Shown here in pieces: positions 25,949 to 34,664 of a stretch of 64,000 nucleotides of DNA. Origin of the DNA: Actinocatenispora sera (lineage in GTDB: Bacteria; Actinomycetota; Actinomycetes; Mycobacteriales; Micromonosporaceae); assembly GCF_018324685.1 (NCBI RefSeq), contig NZ_AP023354.1, positions 5,704,001 to 5,768,000 of the forward strand, in the 5' to 3' direction. Under the pieces are notes generated by a model. That model did not search any database, was not told the DNA's origin, and saw only the letters and a list, made by a program, of their open reading frames with translations. A program made the translations under genes and the position numbers. The first letter of the stretch is position 1, and the number at the start of each line of letters is the position of its first letter.

Positions 25949-28435
25949 GTGGCAGTCAGTGTCAACCAGCGGATCGCCGAGGAGCTCGGGGTGCGCGACG
26001 GCCAGGTGGCCGCCGCCGTGCAGCTGCTCGACGCGGGCAGCACCGTGCCGTTCATCGCCCGGTACCGCAAGGAGGTGACCGGCGCGCTGGACGACGCGCA
26101 GCTGCGCACCCTGGAGGAACGGCTGCGCTACCTCCGCGAGCTGGAGGAGCGCCGGACCGCGGTGCTGGACGAGATCCGCGGCCAGGGCAAGCTCGACGAC
26201 GCGCTGGAGCAGCAGATCCTCGCGGCCGACTCGAAGGCCCGGCTGGAGGACATCTACCTGCCGTTCAAGCCGAAGCGGCGGACCAAGGCGCAGATCGCCC
26301 GCGAGGCGGGTCTGGAGCCGCTGGCCGACACGCTGCTCGCCGACCCGACCCAGGATCCGCAGCAGGTGGCGGCCGGCTTCGCCACCGACGGGGTGGCCGA
26401 CGCCGCCGCGGCGCTGGACGGGGCGCGGGCCATCCTGGTCGAGCGGTTCGCCGAGGACGCCGACCTGATCGGCGAGCTGCGCGAGCTGATGTTCTCGCGC
26501 GGTCACCTGGTCTCGAAGGTGCGCGACGGCAAGCAGCAGGACGGCGCCAAGTTCGCCGACTACTTCGACTTCGCCGAGCCCTACCCGAAGCTGCCCTCGC
26601 ACCGGATCCTCGCGCTGCTGCGCGGCGAGAAGGAGGAGGTGCTGGAGTTGTCGTTCACCGCCGACGCGCCGCCCGCCGAGGGGGCCGCACCGGCGCCCGG
26701 CCCCACCACGTACGAGCAGCGCATCGCGGCGCGGTTCGGGGTGCGCGACGAGGGACGTGCGGCCGACCGGTGGCTCGCCGACTCGGTGCGGTGGGCCTGG
26801 CGGACCCGCATCCTGGTGCGGCTGGGCATCGACCTGCGCACCCGGCTGTTCGCCACCGCCGAGGAGGAGGCGGTGCGGGTGTTCGCGGCGAACCTGCGCG
26901 ACCTGCTGCTCGCCGCGCCGGCCGGCGAGCGCGCCACGATGGGCCTCGACCCCGGCTTCCGGACCGGCGTGAAGGTGGCAGTGGTCGACGCGACCGGCAA
27001 GGTGGTCGACACCGCGACGATCTACCCGCACGTACCGCAGCGCAAGTGGGACGCGTCGCTGGCGACCCTGGCCGCTCTGTGCGCCAAGCACTCCGTCGAG
27101 CTGATCGCGATCGGCAACGGCACCGCCTCGCGGGAGACCGACCGGCTCGCCATCGACCTGATCAAGCAGCATCCGGAGCTGCCGCTCACCAAGGTCGTCG
27201 TGTCCGAGGCCGGCGCGTCGGTCTACTCGGCCTCCGCGTACGCATCGTCCGAGCTGCCAGAGCTGGACGTGTCGCTGCGCGGCGCGGTGTCGATCGCCCG
27301 CCGGTTGCAGGACCCGCTGGCCGAGCTGGTCAAGATCGATCCGCAGTCGATCGGGGTCGGCCAGTACCAGCACGACCTGTCGTACGGGAAGCTGTCCCGC
27401 TCGCTCGACGCGGTCGTCGAGGACGCGGTGAACGCGGTCGGCGTGGACGTCAACACCGCCTCCGCGCCGCTGCTGACCCGGGTGTCCGGCATCGGCACCG
27501 GGCTGGCCGAGAACATCGTGCTGCACCGCGACGCGAACGGCCCGTTCGCCTCCCGCGCCGCGCTCAAGTCGGTGCCGCGCCTGGGCCCGAAGGCGTACGA
27601 GCAGTGCGCCGGGTTCCTGCGCATCCGCGGCGGCGACGACCCGCTGGACGGCTCCGCGGTGCACCCGGAGGCGTACCCGGTGGTGCGCCGGATCATCGAA
27701 CGCACCGGAACCGGTGTCACCGAGCTGCTCGGCAACGGCCGGGTGCTGCGCGCGCTGAAGCCGGCCGACTTCGTCGACGAGACGTTCGGCGTGCCGACCG
27801 TCACCGACATCCTGGCCGAGCTGGAGAAGCCGGGCCGGGATCCGCGGCCGGAGTTTCGCACCGCGACGTTCGCCGAGGGTGTCGAGACGCTCGGTGACCT
27901 GAAGCCGGGCATGGTTCTGGAGGGCACGGTCACCAACGTCGCCGCGTTCGGCGCGTTCGTGGACATCGGGGTGCACCAGGACGGCCTGGTGCACGTGTCG
28001 GCACTGTCGAACACGTACGTGTCGGACCCGCGCGACGTGGTCAAGTCCGGCGACGTGGTCAAGGTCAAGGTGCTCGACGTGGACATCGCGCGCAAGCGGA
28101 TCTCGCTGACGCTGCGGCTCGACGACGAGCCGGGCGCCGCCGGGGAGCGTCGCGGCGGCGGCCCGCGGCGCGGCCAGCCGGGCGACCGCGCCGGTCAGCG
28201 CGGCCAGGGAGGCGGCCAGCACGGTCCGGGGTCCGGTCAGCGCGGTCAGGGGGCTGGTCAGGGGGCTGGTCAGCGCGGTCAGGGGGCTGGTCAGGGGGCT
28301 GGTCAGCGCGGTCAGGGCACCGGGCAGCGGGGCGACCGGCGGCAGTCCGGCGGCCGTGGCCGGCCGGGCCAGGCGGCACCGGCCGACACCGCACTCGCCG
28401 ACGCGCTGCGCCGCGCCGGCCTGGTCAAGGACTGA
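25949..28435 (+). CDS. tex: Tex family RNA-binding transcription accessory protein
   Basis: 828 residues from a GTG with GAAGGTGG upstream. Order: N-terminal helical Tex domain ([20 protein letters not shown]), YqgF-like domain ([16 protein letters not shown]), helix-hairpin-helix motifs ([32 protein letters not shown]) and a C-terminal S1 RNA-binding domain ([21 protein letters not shown]). Tex is an elongation factor-like protein that affects transcription and RNA turnover. An unusual Gly/Gln/Arg-rich tail of ~100 residues follows, with 33-bp DNA repeats; it is likely disordered and possibly RNA-binding. Confidence 0.95.
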   Translation: MAVSVNQRIAEELGVRDGQVAAAVQLLDAGSTVPFIARYRKEVTGALDDAQLRTLEERLRYLRELEERRTAVLDEIRGQGKLDDALEQQILAADSKARLEDIYLPFKPKRRTKAQIAREAGLEPLADTLLADPTQDPQQVAAGFATDGVADAAAALDGARAILVERFAEDADLIGELRELMFSRGHLVSKVRDGKQQDGAKFADYFDFAEPYPKLPSHRILALLRGEKEEVLELSFTADAPPAEGAAPAPGPTTYEQRIAARFGVRDEGRAADRWLADSVRWAWRTRILVRLGIDLRTRLFATAEEEAVRVFAANLRDLLLAAPAGERATMGLDPGFRTGVKVAVVDATGKVVDTATIYPHVPQRKWDASLATLAALCAKHSVELIAIGNGTASRETDRLAIDLIKQHPELPLTKVVVSEAGASVYSASAYASSELPELDVSLRGAVSIARRLQDPLAELVKIDPQSIGVGQYQHDLSYGKLSRSLDAVVEDAVNAVGVDVNTASAPLLTRVSGIGTGLAENIVLHRDANGPFASRAALKSVPRLGPKAYEQCAGFLRIRGGDDPLDGSAVHPEAYPVVRRIIERTGTGVTELLGNGRVLRALKPADFVDETFGVPTVTDILAELEKPGRDPRPEFRTATFAEGVETLGDLKPGMVLEGTVTNVAAFGAFVDIGVHQDGLVHVSALSNTYVSDPRDVVKSGDVVKVKVLDVDIARKRISLTLRLDDEPGAAGERRGGGPRRGQPGDRAGQRGQGGGQHGPGSGQRGQGAGQGAGQRGQGAGQGAGQRGQGTGQRGDRRQSGGRGRPGQAAPADTALADALRRAGLVKD
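28235..28321 (+). repeat. 33-bp in-frame tandem repeats in the tex tail
   Basis: Two identical 33-base units (28235-28267 and 28268-28300) and a partial third encode the 11-residue unit [11 protein letters not shown] in the glycine/glutamine-rich C-terminus of Tex. Confidence 0.93.
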
Positions 28436-28460
28436 CCGCGCCGGCCTGGTCAAGGACTGA
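28411..28460 (+). repeat. Exact 25-bp tandem duplication spanning the tex stop codon
   Basis: Bases 28411-28435 (the last 25 bases of tex, TGA included) are repeated without change at 28436-28460. The second copy is untranslated because the first stop already ends the protein. Confidence 0.97.
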
Positions 28461-28515
28461 CCGCGCCGGCCCGGCCAGCCGACCACGGTCCCGCTCGGGA
28501 GGCCGGCTTTCTCGC

Positions 28516-28716
28516 TCAGGGAGTCGGCGGCTCCGGCTGCGGCGGTAGCGGTGGTTCCGGGACCGGCGGCGCCGGTGTCGGTGGCGTTGGCGCCGGACCG
28601 GGCGGGGCCGGTGGGCCGCCCGGCTCGGGCGGGAGTGGCTCGGGCGGCTGCGGCGGCGGACCGGGCGGTCGCTGCGGCGGTACCGGTACGGGATTGGTCG
28701 GGTCCGGGACCGTCAT
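28516..28716 (-). CDS. Short proline-rich protein, hypothetical
   Basis: 66 residues starting MTVPDPTNPVPVPPQRPPG, about half proline with Gly, Glu, Thr and Ala and no hydrophobic segment. The ATG at 28716 has GAGG five bases upstream. Such a composition can arise by chance in very GC-rich DNA, but the strict P-x-P phase, start context and isolated position between tex and the phosphatase gene make a small real gene plausible. No function can be assigned. Confidence 0.4.
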   Translation of the reverse strand: MTVPDPTNPVPVPPQRPPGPPPQPPEPLPPEPGGPPAPPGPAPTPPTPAPPVPEPPLPPQPEPPTP

Positions 28717-28901
28717 CTGCGCCTCTGTCTCCGACCGGCCGGTACCGCGCCGGCACCGACCGGTCCGCCGCCTCTCGGCGACCCCGGCGGCGTACCCCCC
28801 AGCCGCCACTCCGGGGTCATCTACCGGTGTGCCCAGCGGGTCCCGGCGATAAACCCCGGTACCGATCGCGGCGAACCGGTCACCGCGCCCATCGGGCCTG
28901 G

Positions 28902-29333
28902 TCAGGCCCGGAAGGCGCGAACGTAGCGGCGCTGCCACGGGGTCTCCACGGCGTGCGGCGAGTAGTGCGTCCGGACGTAGTCGACCGCGTCGGCGGCGGG
29001 CACCCCGTCGAGCACGGCGAGACAGGCCAGCGCGGTCCCGGTACGGCCCTTACCGCCGAGGCAGGCCAGCTCCACCCGCTCGGTCGCCGCGCGGCGCCAC
29101 GCCTCGCGCAGTGCCGCGGCCGCGTCGTCCGGGTCGGCGGGGAGCCAGAAGTCGCGCCACCGTACCCAGCGCGCCGCCCACCGGGTCTGCGGCGGGCGGT
29201 GGCCCAGCAGGTACACGCCGAACGCGGGTTCCGGGCCGTCCGGCAGCGGTCGGCTCAGCCCGCGGCCCCGCACCAGCCGACCGGACGGCAGCCGCAGCAC
29301 ACCCGCCGCACCGTCCTGCCACAACTCGCTCAC
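28902..29333 (-). CDS. Protein tyrosine/dual-specificity phosphatase-like protein
   Basis: 143 residues. The signature C(x)5R loop is C91-L-G-G-K-G-R97-T-G-T-A-L-A, preceded by the strand RVELACLGG and with a candidate general-acid Asp in FWLPADPDD. The compact size and the G-G-K-G-R-T-G version match actinobacterial protein phosphatases acting on small or phosphoprotein substrates. It follows the RNase HI-phosphatase gene by 70 bases that contain the tandem stop-codon repeat, and may be the last gene of that transcript. Confidence 0.78.
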   Translation of the reverse strand: MSELWQDGAAGVLRLPSGRLVRGRGLSRPLPDGPEPAFGVYLLGHRPPQTRWAARWVRWRDFWLPADPDDAAAALREAWRRAATERVELACLGGKGRTGTALACLAVLDGVPAADAVDYVRTHYSPHAVETPWQRRYVRAFRA

Positions 29334-29340
29334 CCCACCG

Positions 29341-29413
29341 ACCCTAGGCGGTGACTGCTCGGCGCAACGACCCTAGGCGGTGACTCGTTCAGCGCAACAA
29401 CCCTAAGCGGTGA
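29341..29413. repeat. Tandem repeats duplicating the 3' end and stop of the RNase HI-phosphatase gene
   Basis: Units at 29341-29369 and 29370-29399 and the partial unit 29400-29413 share A(C)CCTA(G/A)GCGGTGA. The last one contains the real TAG stop (29403-29405, minus strand), and each upstream copy repeats that stop. Confidence 0.9.
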
Positions 29414-30881
29414 GATGGGCGGTGTCGTTGATGGTGGGGACCGCGGCGTTGCCGTCGTCGAACAGGTCGACCACCGACAGCCCGGCCGGATCGACCTGAA
29501 TGGTGTCCAGGAAGCGCCGGCCGGCGTCGAGCACGTCACGCAGCATCAGCTTCACCATCGAACCGTGCCCGACCAGGACGATCGTCCGCTCGTGCTGGTG
29601 TCGCCGCACCTCGTTCAGCGCCTCGCTGTACCGGGCACCGGCCGAGTCCATGCTCTCCCCACCGGGCGGCGGAACCGAGGTGGCGGCGAGCCACGCGTCC
29701 AGCTCGGCCGGCCAGCCGACCGCGACCTGGTCGAACGTCAGCCCGTCCCAGGCGCCGTACGAGACCTCGACCAGCCGCGGCTCGACCCGCGGCACGGTGT
29801 CCAGCCGGTGCGCGATCGCCTCGGCGGTCTGTCGGGCCCGGGCCTGCGGAGAGGTGACCAGGACGGCGTCGGGCGCCAGTACGGCCAGCCGGTCGGCCAG
29901 CGCCGCCGCCTGCCGCCGCCCGATCTCGTCGAGTTCCGGATCGCACTCGGCACCGCAGAACGCGCCGCGCCGGGTCTGTGCGGTCGCGGCGTGCCGGACC
30001 AGGATCAGCCGGGTACGGCCGGCCACCGGTGCGGCGGACGCCGCCACCGAGCCGCCGGGTCGCGCCGCGGCGACACCCGGTCCGCCGACCATGGCCCGCA
30101 ACGCGGCGTCGACCGGATCGTCCGCGCCCTCGGCGAGGGTCGCGGTGTCCACATCGGACCGCGCCGCGTCGGCGGTCGCCCCGGCACCGTCCACATCGGA
30201 CCGCCCCGCGTCAGCGGTCGCTCCGGCGCCGTCCACATCGGACCGCCCCGCGTCAGCGGTCGCTCCGGCGCCGTCCACATCGGACCGCGCCGCGTCGGCG
30301 GTCGCTCCGGCGCCGTCCACATCGGACCGCCCCGCGTCGGCGGGATTGTCGGAGCCGGGTGCGGGCGCCGCATCCGCAGGTGGGTCGTTCGGCCGGGCCG
30401 GACCGGAGCCGTCCGATGTGGACGGATCGGCGAGCACGTCGACCAGTTCCACGGTGCCGAACTCACCGGCGTCCATCGCCTTGTTCGCCAAGGCGTCCGC
30501 GTGCGTGTTGCGGGCCCGCGGGATCCACTCGTAGCCGATCTCGGCGAACCCGTCGGCGAGCTTGGCCGCCTCGGCGTGCAGCGGCCGCAGGCCGGGATGC
30601 TTGACCTGCCATCGGCCGGACATCTGCTCGACCACCAGCTTGGAGTCCATCCGGACCGCGACCTGCCGGGCGCCGAGCGCCGCGGCCGCCTTCAGCCCGG
30701 CGATCAGGCCGGAGTACTCGGCCACGTTGTTGGTGGTCACGCCGAGGTAGGCGGCGCGCTCGATCAGCGTCTCGCCGGTGTCGGCGTCGAGCACGGCCGC
30801 GCCGTACCCGGCCGGGCCGGGGTTGCCGCGGGCCCCGCCGTCCGCCTCGACGACGACCCGCTCGTGGCGGTTCGCAGTCAC
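29403..30881 (-). CDS. Bifunctional RNase HI / histidine phosphatase (CobC-like)
   Basis: 492 residues, GTG start overlapping the upstream stop (GTGA). Residues 1-140 are RNase HI with the DEDD residues D14, E55, D79 and D129 (VEADGGARGNPG, NNVAEYSGLI, VRMDSKL, NTHADALANK). A ~140-residue linker holds 14-residue repeats. Residues ~288-490 are a histidine phosphatase: R296-H297 in LILVRHAAT and H439 in IVLVGHGSM. The same fusion is known in mycobacteria (Rv2228c), where it degrades RNA in RNA/DNA hybrids and has alpha-ribazole phosphatase activity. Gene order Nif3, zinc ribbon, this gene is the same as there. Confidence 0.93.
   Translation of the reverse strand: MTANRHERVVVEADGGARGNPGPAGYGAAVLDADTGETLIERAAYLGVTTNNVAEYSGLIAGLKAAAALGARQVAVRMDSKLVVEQMSGRWQVKHPGLRPLHAEAAKLADGFAEIGYEWIPRARNTHADALANKAMDAGEFGTVELVDVLADPSTSDGSGPARPNDPPADAAPAPGSDNPADAGRSDVDGAGATADAARSDVDGAGATADAGRSDVDGAGATADAGRSDVDGAGATADAARSDVDTATLAEGADDPVDAALRAMVGGPGVAAARPGGSVAASAAPVAGRTRLILVRHAATAQTRRGAFCGAECDPELDEIGRRQAAALADRLAVLAPDAVLVTSPQARARQTAEAIAHRLDTVPRVEPRLVEVSYGAWDGLTFDQVAVGWPAELDAWLAATSVPPPGGESMDSAGARYSEALNEVRRHQHERTIVLVGHGSMVKLMLRDVLDAGRRFLDTIQVDPAGLSVVDLFDDGNAAVPTINDTAHLTA
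30147..30350. repeat. 42-bp in-frame tandem repeats in the linker of the RNase HI-phosphatase
   Basis: Units begin at 30147, 30189, 30231, 30273 and 30315 (period exactly 42). They encode S-D-V-D-G-A-G-A-T-A-D-A-A/G-R on the minus strand. The repeats occupy the linker between the two enzyme domains. Confidence 0.95.
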
Positions 30882-31615
30882 AGCCCCGACTCGTCGGTGC
30901 GTACCAGGATCCGGCCGCACTCCTCGTGCCGGATCACCTCGTCCGCCGCGGCCGCCCGCACCTGCGCCAGCTCGGAGCCGGACAGTTCCAGCCGGCAGCC
31001 CTCGCACCGGCGGGCGCGCAGCATCGCCGCGCCGATGCCGGTGTTGGCGCGGATCCGCTCGTACAGCGCGAGCAGCTCCGCCGGCAGCGCGGCGGCCAGC
31101 GGGTCGCGTTCGGCCCGCCGCTGCTGCTCCTGCTCGGACAGCTGCACCAGCGACTCGTCCCGCCGCTGCTCGGCGGCGTCGCGCAGCTGCCGTACCTCGG
31201 ACTGCTGCTGGGTGGCGGTGGCGAGCGCCGTGGCGGCCTGCTCGCGCTGCTCCATCAGCTCCAGCTCGGCGTCCTCCAGCTCGCTCTGCCGCCGGCCCAG
31301 CGACGCCAGCTCGTGCTGCAGGCTCTCCAGCTCCTTGGCTCCGCCGCGGCCGGACTCCAGCAGCGCCTGGTCCTTCGCCGCGCGGGTACGCACCTGCTCG
31401 ACGTCGCGCTCGGCCCGGCTGATGTCGCGGTCCAGGTCGTCGACGGCGGTCTGGGCGCGGACCTGCTCGTCGGTGGCGGCGCGCAGCTCGCCGTCGAGCT
31501 TGTCCACTTCGGCGAGTTCGGGCAGGTGGTTGCGCCGGTAGGCCAGCTGGGTCAGCGCGGTGTCGGTGGCCTGCAGGTCCAGCAGTCGGCGTTGGTCAGC
31601 CGGGTCGGCCTTCAC
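30878..31615 (-). CDS. Zinc-ribbon coiled-coil protein (C4-type zinc ribbon domain family)
   Basis: 245 residues. Residues ~10-170 form a long antiparallel coiled coil rich in Gln/Glu/Arg/Ala, and the C-terminus is a small zinc ribbon: C204-E-G-C207 and then H230-E-E-C233-G-R-I-L-V-R. In the typical family pattern the H position is Cys, so this is a C3H ribbon variant. Mycobacterial Rv2229c is the counterpart, located between Nif3 and the RNase HI gene as here. ATG overlaps the Nif3 stop (ATGA). The role is unknown; coupling to RNase HI suggests nucleic-acid metabolism. Confidence 0.9.
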   Translation of the reverse strand: MKADPADQRRLLDLQATDTALTQLAYRRNHLPELAEVDKLDGELRAATDEQVRAQTAVDDLDRDISRAERDVEQVRTRAAKDQALLESGRGGAKELESLQHELASLGRRQSELEDAELELMEQREQAATALATATQQQSEVRQLRDAAEQRRDESLVQLSEQEQQRRAERDPLAAALPAELLALYERIRANTGIGAAMLRARRCEGCRLELSGSELAQVRAAAADEVIRHEECGRILVRTDESGL

Positions 31616-32544
31616 GAACGAAACTCCTCACTTCCGCTGCCGTCGGCGGCAGCGGAACTCGTACCGCCGGCGGCGGAACCCGCGCCGGCGGTCCCGGACG
31701 CGGCGTGCACGGTCCACGGATCGGTCACCACCGAGGAGACTATTCCCTCCACGGCGAGTCGGTCGGTCAGCCCTGCCGCGACCCGCGACAGCCACGGCCA
31801 TTCGGTGGCCCAGTGCGCCGCGTCCAGCAGCGCCGGGCCGCCCTCGGAAAGATGTTCGCTGGCCGGATGGTGGCGCAGGTCCGCGGTCAGGTACGCGTCG
31901 GCGCCGGCCGCGGTGGCGGCGTCGAGGAACGTATCGCCCGCGCCGCCACAGACCGCCACGGTCCGGACCATCCGCGCCGGGTCGCCCGCGGCGCGCACCC
32001 CCCAGGCGGTGGCCGGCAGCGCCGCCGCGACCCGCCGGGTCAGCTCGGCCAGCGGTACCGGCGCTGGCAACGTACCGATCCGGCCGAAGCCGCGGCCGTC
32101 GCCCGCGGCGGCGCCCTCCGCCGGTACCAGCGGGTGCAGGTCGGCAAGCGCCAGGGTGGCGGCGAGCGCGTCGGAGACGCCGGGCACGCCGGCGGCCGCA
32201 TCGGGCTCGGTCGCGGCGCCGGTCCCGGCCACGTCGGCGTTGGTGTGCGCCACGTACAGCGCGATCCCGGCGCGGATCAACCGGTGCACCGCCCGGCCCT
32301 TGTAGCTGGTCGTCGCGACGCTCGACACGCCGCGCAGCAGCAACGGGTGGTGCGCCACGATCAGTTCGGCACCGACCTCGATCGCCTGCTCGACGGTCGC
32401 CGGCACGCAGTCGACGCAGTACAGCACCCGGCGGACCCGATCGGCCGGATCACCGACGACCAGCCCGACCCGGTCCCACGGCTGGGCCCACTGCTCCGGG
32501 TACCACCGCCGCATCGCGTCACACACGTCCGCCACTGTCACCAC
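31612..32544 (-). CDS. Nif3-like dinuclear metal centre protein
   Basis: 310 residues. NIF3 family: PWDRVGLVVGD, the metal-binding LIVAHHPLLL (H65-H66), AVHRLIRAGIALYVAHTNAD (further ligands), and HHPASEHLSEG near the C-terminus. Members assemble as hexamers with a two-metal site; enzymatic role is debated (GTP cyclohydrolase-like claims are not settled). The last ~25 residues are a Ser/Ala/Gly tail. First gene of a three- or four-gene operon leading to the zinc-ribbon and RNase HI-phosphatase proteins. Confidence 0.93.
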   Translation of the reverse strand: MVTVADVCDAMRRWYPEQWAQPWDRVGLVVGDPADRVRRVLYCVDCVPATVEQAIEVGAELIVAHHPLLLRGVSSVATTSYKGRAVHRLIRAGIALYVAHTNADVAGTGAATEPDAAAGVPGVSDALAATLALADLHPLVPAEGAAAGDGRGFGRIGTLPAPVPLAELTRRVAAALPATAWGVRAAGDPARMVRTVAVCGGAGDTFLDAATAAGADAYLTADLRHHPASEHLSEGGPALLDAAHWATEWPWLSRVAAGLTDRLAVEGIVSSVVTDPWTVHAASGTAGAGSAAGGTSSAAADGSGSEEFRS

Positions 32545-32646
32545 TGAGGCAGGCTACCGTCCGGCCGGCCACCGCGGCCCGCCCGCCCGCGACGCCGCGG
32601 GGCCACCGGCCGGGTCTGGCCGGATCGCGTCCGCTGCGCCCGCGCG

Positions 32647-33414
32647 TCAGGCGCGCTGCGGGGTACGAGCGAGCGCATCCAGCGCGAGCCGCCAGGGCAG
32701 CGGGGCGGACGTGGTCTCGCCGGGCAGCGGCAACGGGCAGACGTCGTCGCCGAACAGCACTCCAACACCCCAGTCGCGCAGCCGGTCCAGGCTGGCCCGA
32801 AACGCCGGATGGGCCGCGTGGAACCGGTTCGAGTACGGCACCGCCACGATCGGCAGGCCCCGCCCGTACGCCTCGACGACGATGCCGAGCAGCAGCGTGT
32901 CGCTGATCCCGGCGGCCCACTTGTTGACGGTGTTGCAGGTTGCCGGGGCGACCAGGATCGCGTCCGGCTCGGGGAGCAGATCCGGCGCACCGGGCGACTT
33001 GTACTCGCTGCGGACCGGGAACCCGGTCTGCGCGACCAGCGCCGGCACGTCGAGGAACCGCAGCCCGGACGGCGAGGCGAGCACGCAGACGCGCCAGCCG
33101 TCCCGCTGTGCCGCGGTCACCAGCCGCCCCACCCCGGCCGCGGCCGGAGAGCCGCACACCAACGCGTAGAGCACCGGCCCGGACCCGCCCGCCCCAGACC
33201 CGCCCGCCCCAGACCCGCCCGCCCCGGAACCGAGCGGCCCGGAACCGAGCGGCCCGGAACCGAGCGGCCCGGAACCGAGCGGCCCGGACCTGCCCGGCCT
33301 GGGCCCGAGCGGCTCGGAGCTGGACGCGTAGGAGCCGGACGGGCCGGAGCCGGACGCTGCGGGACCGGGCACTTCGGGGCCGGCCGGCGGGTGATCGCCG
33401 GCGGGTGCGCTCAC
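32647..33414 (-). CDS. Flavoprotein (phosphopantothenoylcysteine decarboxylase-like)
   Basis: 255 residues from a GTG at 33414, which overlaps the stop of the XRE regulator gene (GTGA). The first ~80 residues are disordered and contain seven 15-bp DNA repeats (S-G-P-L-G type). The remainder is a flavoprotein fold: LYALVCGSPAAAGVGRLVTA, PDAILVAPATCNTVNKWAAGI with the PAT/N-T-x-x-K-W-A-x-G-I-x-D-x-L motif of HFCD decarboxylases, and PIVAVPYSNR. The substrate is unknown; a regulator-flavoprotein pair of this kind is common in streptomycetes, from memory. Confidence 0.83.
   Translation of the reverse strand: MSAPAGDHPPAGPEVPGPAASGSGPSGSYASSSEPLGPRPGRSGPLGSGPLGSGPLGSGPLGSGAGGSGAGGSGAGGSGPVLYALVCGSPAAAGVGRLVTAAQRDGWRVCVLASPSGLRFLDVPALVAQTGFPVRSEYKSPGAPDLLPEPDAILVAPATCNTVNKWAAGISDTLLLGIVVEAYGRGLPIVAVPYSNRFHAAHPAFRASLDRLRDWGVGVLFGDDVCPLPLPGETTSAPLPWRLALDALARTPQRA
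33181..33285. repeat. 15-bp tandem repeats, two related families
   Basis: Three units at 33181-33195, 33196-33210 and 33211-33225, followed by four units of a related sequence at 33226-33240, 33241-33255, 33256-33270 and 33271-33285. They encode G-S-G-A-G and G-S-G-P-L repeats in the disordered N-terminus of the flavoprotein. Confidence 0.95.
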
Positions 33415-34664
33415 ACCGCGACGCCGAGATGGTCGGCGAGTTCGGCCAGCGGCGCGGCCGGGGCGCCGTGACTGCGCCGCAGCACGCCGGTGAGCACCTC
33501 GTGCGCGTGCGGCCGGCAGCGGATCTCCGACGGCGCCAGCCGGTCCGCCTCGACCAGCAGCTCGGCGGCCTTGTCCAGGTCGCCGAGCTGGGTGTACGCC
33601 CGGCACACGTCGACCAGGTGGTGCGCCCGGCGCTCCGGCAACATCGCGCCGAACGCCTCCAGTTCCAGCGACTCGTGGGTGCTGATGGCGATGCCGTGCT
33701 CGCCGAGATCGACGGCGGCGGCGGCGCGGTGCAGTGCCACGTTCGTCGGGCCGAACACCGTCCAGTAGTGGTTGGCGTCGCGGCCGAGCCGCTCGGCCGC
33801 CTCGTCGGCGGCGCGCAGCAGGTCGCGGCTGGTGGCGAGGTCGCCGACCCGCGCCGCGGCCATCGCGCCCTGCAGCAGCAGCATCCCGTACACGCTGAGC
33901 CGCTGCGGCGTGGCCTCGGCACCGGACGCGGGGGCGAGCCGGTGCGCCACCTGCACGTTGAGATCCAGCGCCGGCCGGGCCCGGCCGAGCGCGAGCATCG
34001 CGTTCGCGACCCGGAAGGTGGCGACGCCGGCGAGCAGCGGATCACCGGCCCGGTGCGAGACGCCGATCGCCCGGTCGGCGGCGAGCCAGCCCAGCTCGTG
34101 CTCGCCGAGCTTACGCAGCACCGACGCGGCGATCTGGTACGTCTGGGCGAGCAGGTGCGCGGCGTTGATCCGGGTGCCGTTCTCGGTCGCGGTCACCGCC
34201 GAGCCCTCGTGCGCGGCGTCGGCGCTCTGCGCGTCGCGCAGCAGCTTCGGCAGCGAGCGCGCGACCATGCCGTACTTGGCGTGCTGGAACGAGGCCCAGG
34301 CGTGCGAGATGGCCTTGCGCAGCTCGTCCAGGGAGACCTGCTCGACCAGCGGCGGCTCGAAGAACGCCACCACCTGGTCGTAGTTCTCCAGCGCGGCCCG
34401 GATCTCCTCGACCTCGACCTGGTCGACGCAGTTGACGCTGTCGGGCTGCCGGTGGCTCTCGCCGCCGAACAGCACCTGCGGGTCGACCTTGAGCACGTCG
34501 GCGATCTCGTACAGCACGGAGAACTTGTCCAGCCGCCGCACGCCGCGCTCGACCTTGTCGACCCAGCTCTTCGACTTGCCGATCTGGTCGGCGAACAACT
34601 GCTGGGACATCCTTCGTCGGGCCCGCCAGTAGGCGACTCGGCGCCCGATAGGCAGCTCGTCCAT
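33411..34664 (-). CDS. XRE-family transcriptional regulator with TPR-like C-terminus
   Basis: 417 residues. Residues ~8-62 are a helix-turn-helix of the XRE type (MSQQLFADQIGKSKSWVDKVERGVRRL). The remaining ~340 residues are helical repeats with TPR-like spacing (LGWLAADRAIGVSHRAGDP, ARVGDLATSRDLLRAADEAAERLG, QLGDLDKAAELLVEADRL), probably a ligand- or protein-sensing platform as in other large actinobacterial XRE regulators. Transcribed with the flavoprotein by a GTGA overlap. Two palindromes upstream are likely its own operator. Confidence 0.9.
   Translation of the reverse strand: MDELPIGRRVAYWRARRRMSQQLFADQIGKSKSWVDKVERGVRRLDKFSVLYEIADVLKVDPQVLFGGESHRQPDSVNCVDQVEVEEIRAALENYDQVVAFFEPPLVEQVSLDELRKAISHAWASFQHAKYGMVARSLPKLLRDAQSADAAHEGSAVTATENGTRINAAHLLAQTYQIAASVLRKLGEHELGWLAADRAIGVSHRAGDPLLAGVATFRVANAMLALGRARPALDLNVQVAHRLAPASGAEATPQRLSVYGMLLLQGAMAAARVGDLATSRDLLRAADEAAERLGRDANHYWTVFGPTNVALHRAAAAVDLGEHGIAISTHESLELEAFGAMLPERRAHHLVDVCRAYTQLGDLDKAAELLVEADRLAPSEIRCRPHAHEVLTGVLRRSHGAPAAPLAELADHLGVAV

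Noticed and set aside
25028-28756. A 1242-codon minus-strand frame covering the tex gene
   Set aside because: Only its last 266 codons (25028-25828) code for the methyltransferase; the rest is the shadow of tex, which has full Tex, YqgF, HhH and S1 domains on the plus strand.
30147-30350. CRISPR-like regular repeats with 42-base period
   Set aside because: The repeats are directly adjacent without variable spacers, and they encode an in-frame 14-residue unit, so they are a coding tandem repeat.
33181-33285. Possible CRISPR or origin iterons
   Set aside because: 15-bp units without spacers, in phase with the flavoprotein reading frame, coding for Gly/Ser-rich peptide.
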